Shown here one piece after another: positions 4,323-12,805 of a stretch of 14,674 nt of DNA. This DNA is from CANHEE01 sp043777755 (GTDB lineage Bacteria; Bacteroidota; Bacteroidia; Chitinophagales; Saprospiraceae): contig JAYWHK010000017.1 of the NCBI GenBank assembly GCA_043777755.1, positions 1 through 14,674 on the forward strand, read 5' to 3'. Under the pieces are notes generated by a model. It ran no database searches and had not been told where the DNA came from. It saw only the letters and a program-made list of their open reading frames with translations. The first letter of the stretch is position 1. The number at the start of each line of letters is the position of its first letter. The translations under genes and the position numbers were made by a program.

Positions 4323-6239
4323 TTATGCCGCTTCTGCTTCCAACATTACTTCTTCGATACTTTCCCCATCTTCAATTGCATCTAACTCAATACGAAGGTT
4401 ATTGATGATAAATTCTTGGCGTTCCATGGTATTTTTGCCCATGTAATAATCCAAAATTTTGTCAATACTTATGTCTTCATGCAACAAAACAGGCTCTAAT
4501 TTTATATTGTCATTAATAAAATCAGCAAATTCATCAGGAGAAATTTCTCCTAATCCCTTGAATCGAGTAATTTCTGGTTTGCCACGTAATTTTTTAATCG
4601 CAATTTGTTTTTCACTCTCAGAATAACAATAATATGTATCTTTTTTGTCACGAACACGGAAAAGTGGCGTGTCTAAGATAAAAAGATGCCCGTTTCTTAC
4701 CAAATCAGGAAAAAATTGCAAGAAAAAAGTTAGTAACAACAAACGAATGTGCATACCATCAACATCGGCATCGGTTGCGATAACGACACGGTTGTAACGC
4801 AAATCGTCCAAACTGTCTTCGATGTTTAGGGCGTGTTGAAGGAGGTTAAATTCTTCGTTTTGATACACAATTTTTTTCGTCAAACCATAACAATTCAGTG
4901 GTTTTCCACGCAAAGAAAATACCGCTTGCGTCGAAACATTCCTTGCTTTTGTGATAGAACCACTTGCAGAATCACCTTCCGTAATGAAAACGGTTGTATT
5001 TAACTTTGCCGCTTCATCGCCTTTTTCATTCAAGTGAACACGACAATCACGTAGTTTTTTGTTGTGAACATTTGCTTTTTTGGCACGTTCATTCGCAATT
5101 TTCTTTACGTCAGCGATGTCTTTTCGCTCACGTTCTGATTGCAAAATACGTTTTTCGAGTGCTTTTGCCGTTTCTGGATTTTTATGTAAAAAATTATCCA
5201 ATTCTTTCACCAAAAAACTCTCTACAAAAACCTTCATCGAAGGTCCATCGGGCGCAGAATTTAAAGAACCCAACTTTGTTTTCGTTTGACTTTCAAAAAC
5301 AGGTTCTTCGATACGCACACTTATCGCTGCAATAATCGAAGCACGAATATCTTTGGAATCAAATTGTTTCTTAAAATGTTCTCGAATTGTACGGACAATT
5401 GCTTCACGGAAAGCCGCTAAGTGCGTACCGCCTTGCGTTGTATTTTGACCATTCACAAAAGAAAAATAATGCTCACCGTAGTGTTCGCCATGCGTAATTG
5501 CTACCTCAATATCTTCGCTTTTTAAGTGAATAACAGGATAACGGACAGATTCAGCCTCTGTTTTTCGATTTAACAAGTCCAACAAACCATTTTTAGAATG
5601 GAAAGTTTTACTGTTAAAATGAATTTTCAAACCAGCGTTTAGATAGGCATAATTCCACATCTGATTTTCGACGTATTCATTCAAAAAACGGTAGTTTTTG
5701 AAAATCGTTTCGTCAGGGCGGAAGCTCACCATCGTTCCGTTTGGAAGTTCCGTTTTGCAAACTTTGGCATCATTTATCAATACACCTTTTGAAAATTCGG
5801 CAACTTTCATATCTCCTTCACGGACGGATTGTACCCTAAAATTTTCGGAAAGCGCATTGACCGCTTTTGTACCGACACCGTTCAAACCAACAGACTTTTT
5901 GAAGGCTTTGGAATCAAATTTTCCACTCGTATTGATTTGAGAAACTGAATCAACGACTTTTCCCAAGGGAATACCACGACCAAAATCTTTGATTTCGCAA
6001 ACACCATCTTTAATCGTAATGTCAATTTGCTTACCGTTGCCCATCACAAATTCGTCAATCGAGTTGTCTAAAACCTCTTTGATGAGTACGTAAATACCAT
6101 CGTCGGGCGATGTTCCATCACCCAATTTACCAATGTACATACCAGAACGCAAACGAATGTGTTCACGCCAATCCAACGAGCGTATATTGTCCTCGTCATA
6201 TACTACTTTTTCTACTACCTTTTCTAATAAATCTGCCAT
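4323..6239 (-). CDS. parE: DNA topoisomerase IV subunit B (ParE)
   Basis: This is the ATPase subunit of topoisomerase IV, which with ParC decatenates daughter chromosomes. The 638-aa length suits ParE. The GHKL ATPase part shows EVLDNSIDE (E55 catalytic, N59 for Mg), DFGRGIPLG (85-93) and the ATP lid GLNGVGTKAVNAL (118-130). The transducer carries SQTKTKLG (318-325) with the QTK loop. The TOPRIM domain has TEGDSASGS (420-428, E421), SLRGKPLN (442-449), DADVDGMHIR (490-499, D490/D492/D494) and RFKGLGEI (559-566). DADVDGMHIR rather than the GyrB-like DGSHIR, and the absence of a GyrB insertion, favour ParE. The upstream 92 bases are very AT-rich with a -7-like TAATTTTG at 6276-6269 (minus strand). 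No parC is adjacent. Confidence 0.93.
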   Translation of the reverse strand: MADLLEKVVEKVVYDEDNIRSLDWREHIRLRSGMYIGKLGDGTSPDDGIYVLIKEVLDNSIDEFVMGNGKQIDITIKDGVCEIKDFGRGIPLGKVVDSVSQINTSGKFDSKAFKKSVGLNGVGTKAVNALSENFRVQSVREGDMKVAEFSKGVLINDAKVCKTELPNGTMVSFRPDETIFKNYRFLNEYVENQMWNYAYLNAGLKIHFNSKTFHSKNGLLDLLNRKTEAESVRYPVIHLKSEDIEVAITHGEHYGEHYFSFVNGQNTTQGGTHLAAFREAIVRTIREHFKKQFDSKDIRASIIAAISVRIEEPVFESQTKTKLGSLNSAPDGPSMKVFVESFLVKELDNFLHKNPETAKALEKRILQSERERKDIADVKKIANERAKKANVHNKKLRDCRVHLNEKGDEAAKLNTTVFITEGDSASGSITKARNVSTQAVFSLRGKPLNCYGLTKKIVYQNEEFNLLQHALNIEDSLDDLRYNRVVIATDADVDGMHIRLLLLTFFLQFFPDLVRNGHLFILDTPLFRVRDKKDTYYCYSESEKQIAIKKLRGKPEITRFKGLGEISPDEFADFINDNIKLEPVLLHEDISIDKILDYYMGKNTMERQEFIINNLRIELDAIEDGESIEEVMLEAEAA

Positions 6240-6331
6240 TGATGTAATATCTAAATTTTATTTTTTCACAAAATTAAAACAAAAATTTTATAATTAAAAA
6301 TATTTTATAAAAAATGTATCAAAAAATATTT

Positions 6332-6850
6332 CTAACAACTTTTTGCGTGTAGCTTTACCATCAATTGAACATTTTCACCGTTTTGAATTTTATCAATGGT
6401 TACGAAAAAATCTTTTTCCAATTCTACGGCTTCTCCAATTTTCAACATTGGTTTTGCAGCTTCGATGGCAGTAGCCCATTGTTTGAATGGAAAATAACGG
6501 TCAGAAATTGAGCCAATTTTTTTAAACTCAACAATAGCTTGGTCTTTCCAAAATTCAGCATCACCTTTTGAATCGTCTTTTTTATAAGAAAAAGTAAATT
6601 CTTGAATGATTTCATTGCAACCCGACTGAATTACTTGCAATTCTACACCATCTTTGAAAGAGATGTTTTCAATGCCAGATTCTTTGGTCATCGTGAAGTT
6701 ACGGTCAGCAATAATGGCTTCTCCACCTTCTTTAAAAATTGGCTCAGGTTTGCCGCATTTGCAGTTGGCAAAAGGCGTATCGCCTTTTTTTGTTTCGTTT
6801 TTACAAGCTAAAAAAGAGCAAACAAACAAAATTAGATATAAATGCTTCAT
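6332..6850 (-). CDS. uncharacterised lipoprotein, 172 aa
   Basis: The N-terminus (MKHLYLILFVCSFLACKNE) is a lipoprotein signal with Cys16 as the probable lipidated residue, so the mature protein would be membrane-anchored, probably in the outer membrane or periplasm. The mature part begins with a charged linker and a Cys-containing patch (NCKCGKPEP). Another Cys (SGCNE) and a C-terminal AKSC follow, so disulfides are possible. The rest looks like an alpha/beta fold of unknown family. It is divergent from mutY, sharing a 97-base control region. It ends 92 bases before parE on the same strand, and co-transcription is possible but not shown. A minus-strand TATTTTTG at 6878-6871 could be its -7 element; no clear -33 is seen. 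Confidence 0.7.
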   Translation of the reverse strand: MKHLYLILFVCSFLACKNETKKGDTPFANCKCGKPEPIFKEGGEAIIADRNFTMTKESGIENISFKDGVELQVIQSGCNEIIQEFTFSYKKDDSKGDAEFWKDQAIVEFKKIGSISDRYFPFKQWATAIEAAKPMLKIGEAVELEKDFFVTIDKIQNGENVQLMVKLHAKSC

Positions 6851-6888
6851 AGTAAAATGTAATTTTTTTGCAAAAATACAGACATTGC

Positions 6889-6920
6889 TTGAATAAATAT
6901 TTAAAAATGATTTACTTTTG
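6889..6920 (+). promoter_or_regulatory. promoter of the mutY-ssb-gldE cluster
   Basis: TTG (6889-6891) and TACTTTTG (6913-6920) are separated by 21 bases and fit the Bacteroidota promoter pattern. The start would be near 6926. AAAGGAG (6934-6940) follows as the ribosome-binding site 7 bases before the GTG start of mutY. Confidence 0.5.
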
Positions 6921-6947
6921 TAAAAAAATATTTAAAGGAGTGATGCT

Positions 6948-8045
6948 GTGGATGAAGAAAAAGCTATTTTTTTTACAAAAAACCTATTCGTTTGGTCAGA
7001 TGCACATCTGCGACCTTTGCCTTGGAAAGGCATCAAAAATCCGTATTTTATATGGTTGTCTGAGATTATTTTGCAGCAAACTCGAGTAGAGCAAGGCTTG
7101 CCTTATTACTTGCATTTTATTGAGAAGTATCCTACGGTAAAAGACCTCGCTGATGCTGCGGAAGACGATGTGATGAAAAGTTGGGAAGGTTTGGGTTATT
7201 ATTCTCGAGCTCGAAATCTTCACACTGCCGCCAAATATATTGCTTACGATTGTGGAAATATTTTTCCAAATACTTACGATAACATTCTGAAAATCAAAGG
7301 AGTAGGCGTTTATACAGCGGCTGCACTGGCTTCTTTTGCTTTTGATTTGCCTTATGCCGTAGTAGATGGAAATGTATATCGAGTGCTTTCTCGTTTTTTT
7401 AGAATCGAAACGCCAATTGATAGTACAGAAGGCATCAAAAAATTTCGAGATTTAGCGGAAAAACTTTTAGACCAAACGCAACCTGCACGTTACAATCAAG
7501 CCATTATGGATTTTGGAGCTACGCATTGTATGCCTAAAAATCCTTTGTGTGGCACTTGTAATTTAAGAGAAAATTGTCAGGCATTTTTAGAAGAAAAAGT
7601 AGCGTTTTTACCCGTAAAATCTAAAAAATTAATCAAAAAAGAGCGTTTTTTTAATTATTTTATTTTTAAAAATGAAAAAAATGAAACGTGGATTAGGAAA
7701 CGAGTAGAAAAAGACATTTGGCAGAATTTGTATGAATTTCCGATGGTAGAAAGTGAAAAATTATTGGAAATCACAAACGAAAATTTGGGGAAAATTGGTG
7801 AAAATTATTTTCAAATCAATGAATCAACAAATTTTAAAAATATCAAAATATCAAAACCATACAAACATATTCTGACACATCAAACCGTTTTTGCACAATT
7901 CGTCGAAATAGAAATATTGGGCGATGATATTGTTTTTAAAGATAATATGTTGAAAATTTTTGAATATGAAATAAAAAAATTTGCATTTCCTCGGCTAATT
8001 GATTTGTATTGTCAAGATAAAAACGTATCTTTATCTTTGTTTTAG
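6948..8045 (+). CDS. mutY: A/G-specific adenine DNA glycosylase (MutY)
   Basis: MutY removes adenine mispaired with 8-oxoguanine in base excision repair. The 365-aa protein has LSEIILQQTRV (37-47) with catalytic Glu39, the helix-hairpin-helix KGVGVYTAAA (117-126), VVDGNVYRVL (138-147) with catalytic Asp140, and a [4Fe-4S] site C194-x6-C201-x2-C204-x5-C210. The C-terminal NUDIX-like domain (about 225-360), which recognises the 8-oxoguanine, includes KHILTHQ (306-312). The start is GTG at 6948, fixed by AAAGGAG 7 bases upstream; nearby ATGs are in other frames or inside the catalytic domain. It opens a mutY-ssb-gldE cluster conserved in Bacteroidota. All key residues are present. Confidence 0.95.
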   Translation: MDEEKAIFFTKNLFVWSDAHLRPLPWKGIKNPYFIWLSEIILQQTRVEQGLPYYLHFIEKYPTVKDLADAAEDDVMKSWEGLGYYSRARNLHTAAKYIAYDCGNIFPNTYDNILKIKGVGVYTAAALASFAFDLPYAVVDGNVYRVLSRFFRIETPIDSTEGIKKFRDLAEKLLDQTQPARYNQAIMDFGATHCMPKNPLCGTCNLRENCQAFLEEKVAFLPVKSKKLIKKERFFNYFIFKNEKNETWIRKRVEKDIWQNLYEFPMVESEKLLEITNENLGKIGENYFQINESTNFKNIKISKPYKHILTHQTVFAQFVEIEILGDDIVFKDNMLKIFEYEIKKFAFPRLIDLYCQDKNVSLSLF

Positions 8046-8099
8046 TAAAACAATGAGAAAACCAATATTTCACAAACGCAAAAAATAGAGAACTACATT

Positions 8100-8570
8100 A
8101 TGCTTAATCGTGTAACACTTATTGGCAACTTGGGTAAAGACCCCGAAGTTCGCCGCCTTGAGAATGGCGCAGTCGTCGCCAAATTTTCACTCGCAACCAA
8201 CGAGTATTATCGTGACAAAAATGAACAACTTCAGCAAGTCACCGAATGGCACGACATCGTGTGCTGGCGTGCTTTGGCGGAACAAGCAGAACGTGCTTTG
8301 AAAAAAGGTCGCTTGGTCTATATTGAAGGCAAATTAACGCATCGTGAATACACGACACAAGATGGTCAAAAACGCTACATTACGGAAGTCTTAGCGAGTG
8401 CCATTAAAGTCTTAGACCGTGAAAAACGGGAAGGCGAAGGCGGTGGTTATCTTCCAAGCGAAGAACCTCCAATGGCAGCTCGTCCTAACAATGGCGGTAG
8501 TACAACACCTGTCGTAGATGCTGGACAATTCGTAGATGCAGAACCTGATGGAGGCGATTTGCCATTCTAA
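8100..8570 (+). CDS. ssb: single-stranded DNA-binding protein (SSB)
   Basis: The 156-aa product binds single-stranded DNA during replication, recombination and repair. The OB fold spans about residues 1-105, with MLNRVTLIGNLGKDPEVRR, a VAKFSLATNEYY strand, WHDIVCWRALAEQA and the GRLVYIEGKLTHREY hairpin. A flexible Gly/Pro-rich linker follows, and the protein ends in the acidic, partner-binding tip GGDLPF. Length and order are typical. It follows mutY by 54 bases on the same strand and precedes gldE by 145 bases. The ATG at 8100 begins the conserved N-terminus. Confidence 0.95.
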   Translation: MLNRVTLIGNLGKDPEVRRLENGAVVAKFSLATNEYYRDKNEQLQQVTEWHDIVCWRALAEQAERALKKGRLVYIEGKLTHREYTTQDGQKRYITEVLASAIKVLDREKREGEGGGYLPSEEPPMAARPNNGGSTTPVVDAGQFVDAEPDGGDLPF

Positions 8571-8639
8571 AAAGTATATTTTTGATGAAATACTTGCTAA
8601 ATCGCTGTTTTGGCAGTAATTTTGCATTTTCTTAGTGTT

Positions 8640-8680
8640 TTGCTTGTTGTATCGCTTAAAATGTTAGCTGCAACAAGCAA
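8640..8680. repeat. inverted repeat between ssb and gldE
   Basis: TTGCTTGTTG (8640-8649) pairs perfectly with CAACAAGCAA (8671-8680). The stem can extend by one T-G and one A-T pair around a loop of about 17 bases. The following sequence has scattered T runs but no compact T-tract, so it is a weak terminator at best. It could attenuate or stabilise the transcript between ssb and gldE. Confidence 0.5.
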
Positions 8681-8715
8681 GCACTTATTTTCATTTTCAC
8701 TAAAAAATCTATATT

Positions 8716-10122
8716 TTGGATACTGATATACCCCTGAGTTTTAACCTATACGCTCCTCTTTTTTTGCAAGCAACGCCTTCGCTTGTATTTGGTGTTTTGG
8801 CATCTATTGGCTTACTTTTGTTGTGTTCTGCACTAATGGCAGCTTCTGAGGTTGCTTTCTTTTCTTTGTCACCGAGCGAAATCGAAAAACTTCGCCAACA
8901 CGAAGACAATCCAATCAATAAAAATATTGTTCGTTTGCTTGAAATGCCACAAACATTGATAGCTACTTTGTTGATAACCAATACGTTAATCAATATTGGA
9001 ATCGTAGTAATTGCAGATTATTTCATCAAAGGTTTTTTTGCAAACAGCTATTTTCTACAATGGTCAGATGGCGTTATTCAACGTTTTGGCTTGCCTGTTT
9101 CAGCGGAATGGCTAGCAGAAACGATAAATTTTTTGATTACAGTCGTTGGTGTAACAGGGCTTTTGGTTCTTTTTGGAGAAATAACACCCAAACTTTATGC
9201 CCGTGGCAATAACCTTAGCTTGGCAAAATTCATGTCAGGTCCGATTATGATTTTATCAAAATTTTGGAGTCCTTTGAGTCGTTTGTTGGTGCGGTGGACA
9301 GACCGCTTAGAGGAACGCATCGAAGAACGCACCGGCGGCTCGAATGTGGTCAGTCGTGAAGATTTTGATAAAGCCATTGAGTTGGCAATGTCCCACAACG
9401 AAACGGCAAAAGAAGCGGATATTTTGAAACGCATCGTTACCTTTGGCGATGTTCCTGTCAAGCGAATTTTATGTCCGAGAACGAATATTATTGCTTTAGA
9501 GTACAATGATGATTTCAAAACTATTTTAGAAATTGTAAAAAAATCTGGTTTTTCTCGCCTTCCTGTTTATGACGAAGATTTGGACAACATCAAAGGAATT
9601 TTGTACAGTAAAGATTTATTAGAGCATCTGAACGAGCCTGCGCATTTTCATTGGCAAGCATTGTTAGAAACTGTTCCTTTATATACGCCTGAAACAAAAA
9701 AAATTGACGATATGCTTCGCCTTTTTCAAAAAGAAAAACAACACATCGCTATCGTTGTTGATGAATATGGTGGAACAGCTGGAATTTTGACACTGGAAGA
9801 CATCATCGAAGAAATCATTGGTGATATTCGTGATGAATTTGACGATGAATTTGAGATTGATTACAAAAAAATTGACGAATTTACCTACATTTTTGAAGGA
9901 AAAACCTTATTGAATGATGTTTTGCGTTTTTTAAAAATTGACCAAACGGATTTTGAAGAAGTCCGTGGCGATGCAGATTCTTTGGGTGGTTTAATCTTGG
10001 AATCAACAGGAATTATCCCTAAAAAAGGAGTGGAAATCACCTTAAATAAAGTTCTTTTTAAAGTAGAAGATGTCAATAAACGTAGAATTGAAAAGGTAAA
10101 AGTTGTTTTGCCAAAAAAATAA
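8716..10122 (+). CDS. gldE: GldE, gliding-motility-associated CBS-domain membrane protein
   Basis: The 468-aa protein has the CorC/CNNM-type layout. An N-terminal DUF21 membrane domain has hydrophobic segments at about 22-50, 80-108 and 133-158, with SEVAFFSLSPSEIEKL on the first cytoplasmic side and FGEITPKLYA after the last. A pair of CBS domains (about 220-370) contains RTNIIAL, SGFSRLPVYDEDLDNIKGIL (split across 266-287) and VVDEYGGTAGILTLEDIIEE. A C-terminal CorC_HlyC domain (about 385-465) follows. In Bacteroidota this protein, encoded after ssb, is called GldE and is linked to gliding and the T9SS; it may act in ion transport. The start is TTG at 8716; the first in-frame ATG would remove most of the first membrane segment. 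No ribosome site is evident. gldD, often adjacent, is absent. Confidence 0.88.
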   Translation: MDTDIPLSFNLYAPLFLQATPSLVFGVLASIGLLLLCSALMAASEVAFFSLSPSEIEKLRQHEDNPINKNIVRLLEMPQTLIATLLITNTLINIGIVVIADYFIKGFFANSYFLQWSDGVIQRFGLPVSAEWLAETINFLITVVGVTGLLVLFGEITPKLYARGNNLSLAKFMSGPIMILSKFWSPLSRLLVRWTDRLEERIEERTGGSNVVSREDFDKAIELAMSHNETAKEADILKRIVTFGDVPVKRILCPRTNIIALEYNDDFKTILEIVKKSGFSRLPVYDEDLDNIKGILYSKDLLEHLNEPAHFHWQALLETVPLYTPETKKIDDMLRLFQKEKQHIAIVVDEYGGTAGILTLEDIIEEIIGDIRDEFDDEFEIDYKKIDEFTYIFEGKTLLNDVLRFLKIDQTDFEEVRGDADSLGGLILESTGIIPKKGVEITLNKVLFKVEDVNKRRIEKVKVVLPKK

Positions 10123-10162
10123 AAAAACGCTAATTTGTACAATCAAGTTAGCGTTTTTTTTT
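10121..10162. terminator. bidirectional intrinsic terminator after gldE
   Basis: A7-CGCTAA (10121-10133) pairs with TTAGCG (10148-10153) followed by nine T residues (10154-10162), around a 14-base loop. The stem begins at the last two bases of the gldE stop codon. On the minus strand it ends in seven U residues and can also close the convergent gene that ends at 10247. Confidence 0.85.
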
Positions 10163-10246
10163 AGAAAAAATACAATGTTTTCTATCGCATCAATTGCACA
10201 CTTCCTTTCATCGTTTCGGTTTGTCCTGTTGGATAAAGGACTACAA

Positions 10247-12721
10247 TCAATGCTGTACGATTACTTTTTTATTTATCATTTTTCCTTTTTTATTTTTTGC
10301 TTGTAAAATATAAAAGCCTGCTGCAAGGTTTGATACATCAATTTGGGTTTTATCTTTTGCATTTTGTTGTTCTAACAATAATTTCCCTTGTTGGTTTAAA
10401 AGATAAAAATCCATTTCTTCGCCTTCAAAAACAAGGGTTAAATTGTCATCAACGGGACTTGGAAAAACTTGAAAATCAAAGTTACCAATATTGTCAAAAA
10501 CATTGGTCGAAATACTCACTTGAAAACTGGTTGTAAAAAAACAACCATTTGCATCTGTTACGCTGACTGCATAAATACCTACACCCAATTTTGTAATTTG
10601 AGCTGTCGTATCGCCTGTACTCCAAAGGTATTTAAAAGGTGGCATTGCATTTGTCATGGCTACAATTCCTACACTGCCATCTTTTTCGCCTGCTTTACTG
10701 ACACCTTTGAGTGTCGCATTTGACAAACCAATGAAACTTTTATTGTCTATTTTGATGTTTTTTACGGTATCAACACAATCATTTGAATCTTTTACAAAAA
10801 AAGTATAAACACCTGCACCAAGATTATTCCCTCCTGTTCCGCTTACGTTTTTATCATTTTTCCAAGTAATCATAGGCGTATTGCTACAATTTCCTGTCAA
10901 AGTTGGTGTGAAAATGCCTTGTTTGCTTTCACAAATGGTTGGTTTTATTTCATATTTACTAACATCATATTCGTCGTATTCATAAGGACCAATATCAATT
11001 TTGCCATGACGGAATCGAGGTTTGCCGTCTATGTCAGTTAGTAGGTCGCTTGACAAGACATTGTTGCCAGCATTGATGGCAGGGGAGCAGGGAAATAATT
11101 TATAAGTACTTGTATCTATAAAATATTTATTCACAATATTACTCTTCCCATAAATTAATATTTTTCCATTATTACTATCTTTGTTTAGATAATTTTCTAT
11201 GCTATCTAAATCAATACCACAATTCTCTAAAGTAATAGCTGTTTGTCCATCAAAGATATTTTTATTTATTGGATTATTTTTCTGAAAAATACAGTTTTTA
11301 AAATTAGCTAAAGAAAAAATATAGTTTTTTTTATTTGGATCAAAATTCAAAACACCCGTGCCAGAAGAATTTAGTATTGAATTATTATTCCAAAAAGTGG
11401 AATTTTTTATTGTTATTCGAGCGGAGTCTTTTGATGTTCCAACTAAACTAAATAGGGTTGTATTGTTAGCAAACATACAATTCTCTACGATTGAAAAACT
11501 TTTAATACCACCACTAAAAGAGCTAACTCGAATCTGTGACAAACTGTCAATGTTAGAAATAAATTTAGAGTTTAATATAGTTAAATTTGAACCAGATATG
11601 CTATTTTTTGTATTATTTCCATAAAAATAACAATAATTTAAAGAAGTAGTATCTTTTGCACTTGTATTAAAAAGGCTTATCATTTTAGTTTTGTGATTAA
11701 TAAAACTAACATTTTCTAATTTGGGCTTGATGATTGAAGTATAAGACGATATAGAAATAGATGAACCTCCATTTGCTTTGTTATTATCAAATAAACAATT
11801 TTTAATGTGAAAAGCATTTTTATGATTTGTACTGACATAAAACCACCCCATAATTCCTCCACCTTCTGAAATAGCTATATTGTTTTTAAAAAAAGAATTA
11901 TTAATTCTAAAAGTTTGATTAGGATTTTCGTTAGAAAGGTAAATCCCAGTTCCTTCTGCACGAGCATAGTTTTTTTCAAAAATACAGCTATCGACTAATG
12001 AATTTTGAGTAAACGATGAAGTACTACGGTAATAAATACCACTGCCATAAAAACTTTTATTATTGACGAAATAACAATTTTTTACAATAATATTTGCATT
12101 ACTTTTATTATTTTGAAAATAATAAATAGCTCCACCTTGTGTTCGTGCAGCATTATTGTAAAATTTACAGTTTTTAATAATCGGACTTGCGTTAATACCT
12201 TGTGAAATACCATCAATAAACACTCCACTACCACATTTCATATGACCTTCCACGGGTTCTAATGCGTCACTATTGTAAGCGTAACCAGCTTCTATCTGAA
12301 AACCATCAATGATGGTTGAACTATCACAATTAATACAACGAATTATATTGTAAGAATTATCTGTTGAATCAGCTTTACTCCCTATATTTCCACTTAAAAT
12401 TGTAGTATTTTTGTTCAGTTTTCGTTCATATATACTTTTTTCAGAACCTTCAAAAGCCCCATAAAATTTTACACCTTTATTAACGATAAAAGCAGTATCC
12501 TTATTATTATCATTTGTAGGATAATACACGCCTTTGGCTACCCATACTTGATTATTAGATGCTGTTGCTGACACTAAAGCTGTTTGTAGATTATCGAGAG
12601 CTGTTTGCCAAGATAATCCATTCTTAACAGATGAAGTATTATTGGCATCTACAAAAATAATTTTTTGAGCATTTGCTATTATAGTTGAGAATACAAAAAT
12701 AAAAAAGGTAAACTGTTTCAT
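10247..12721 (-). CDS. T9SS cargo: beta-helix protein with choice-of-anchor Q and SprB-like modules
   Basis: The 824-aa product starts at ATG 12721; an upstream in-frame ATG only translates the terminator of the previous gene. Signal peptide MKQFTFFIFVFSTIIANA (1-18). From about 20 to 610 it is rich in Asn/Ser/Gly with repeated short strands of the type IKNCKFYNN and GSGIYY, characteristic of a right-handed parallel beta-helix. This ends in SPAINAGNN and DIDGKPRFRHGKIDIGPYEY, a choice-of-anchor Q-type signature. Two modules of about 80 residues follow, with GAGVYTFFVKDSNDC and GVGIYAVSVTDANGC, resembling SprB repeats. Residues about 748-824 form a T9SS type A sorting domain, starting FDFQVFPSPVDDNLTL. 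It is expected to be exported by the T9SS and attached to the surface. The ligand is unknown. Confidence 0.85.
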   Translation of the reverse strand: MKQFTFFIFVFSTIIANAQKIIFVDANNTSSVKNGLSWQTALDNLQTALVSATASNNQVWVAKGVYYPTNDNNKDTAFIVNKGVKFYGAFEGSEKSIYERKLNKNTTILSGNIGSKADSTDNSYNIIRCINCDSSTIIDGFQIEAGYAYNSDALEPVEGHMKCGSGVFIDGISQGINASPIIKNCKFYNNAARTQGGAIYYFQNNKSNANIIVKNCYFVNNKSFYGSGIYYRSTSSFTQNSLVDSCIFEKNYARAEGTGIYLSNENPNQTFRINNSFFKNNIAISEGGGIMGWFYVSTNHKNAFHIKNCLFDNNKANGGSSISISSYTSIIKPKLENVSFINHKTKMISLFNTSAKDTTSLNYCYFYGNNTKNSISGSNLTILNSKFISNIDSLSQIRVSSFSGGIKSFSIVENCMFANNTTLFSLVGTSKDSARITIKNSTFWNNNSILNSSGTGVLNFDPNKKNYIFSLANFKNCIFQKNNPINKNIFDGQTAITLENCGIDLDSIENYLNKDSNNGKILIYGKSNIVNKYFIDTSTYKLFPCSPAINAGNNVLSSDLLTDIDGKPRFRHGKIDIGPYEYDEYDVSKYEIKPTICESKQGIFTPTLTGNCSNTPMITWKNDKNVSGTGGNNLGAGVYTFFVKDSNDCVDTVKNIKIDNKSFIGLSNATLKGVSKAGEKDGSVGIVAMTNAMPPFKYLWSTGDTTAQITKLGVGIYAVSVTDANGCFFTTSFQVSISTNVFDNIGNFDFQVFPSPVDDNLTLVFEGEEMDFYLLNQQGKLLLEQQNAKDKTQIDVSNLAAGFYILQAKNKKGKMINKKVIVQH

Positions 12722-12740
12722 AGAAAAATAAATTTCGATA

Positions 12741-12787
12741 TTAAAAATAAAAATAGAGTTGGATGTAGGTTTCCCTATTTCCAACTC
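12741..12787 (-). terminator. intrinsic terminator of the dockerin-like T9SS gene
   Basis: On the minus strand GAGTTGGA (12787-12780) pairs with TCCAACTC (12763-12756). Inside, TAGG and CCTA pair around a GAAA tetraloop. U-rich sequence (TATTTTTATTTTT) follows. It separates the two T9SS cargo genes into independent transcripts and explains the unlikely N-terminal extension of the downstream frame. Confidence 0.75.
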
Positions 12788-12805
12788 CATCAAAAGCTAT
12801 AAGCA

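Noticed and set aside
9195..9518. Antisense frame of 107 codons inside gldE
   Set aside because: It is opposite to clear, conserved CBS-domain coding sequence and is basic/Ser-rich as expected for a shadow frame.
12722..12793. Upstream ATG extending the beta-helix gene by 24 codons
   Set aside because: The extension translates a terminator hairpin and would bury the signal peptide that starts at 12721.
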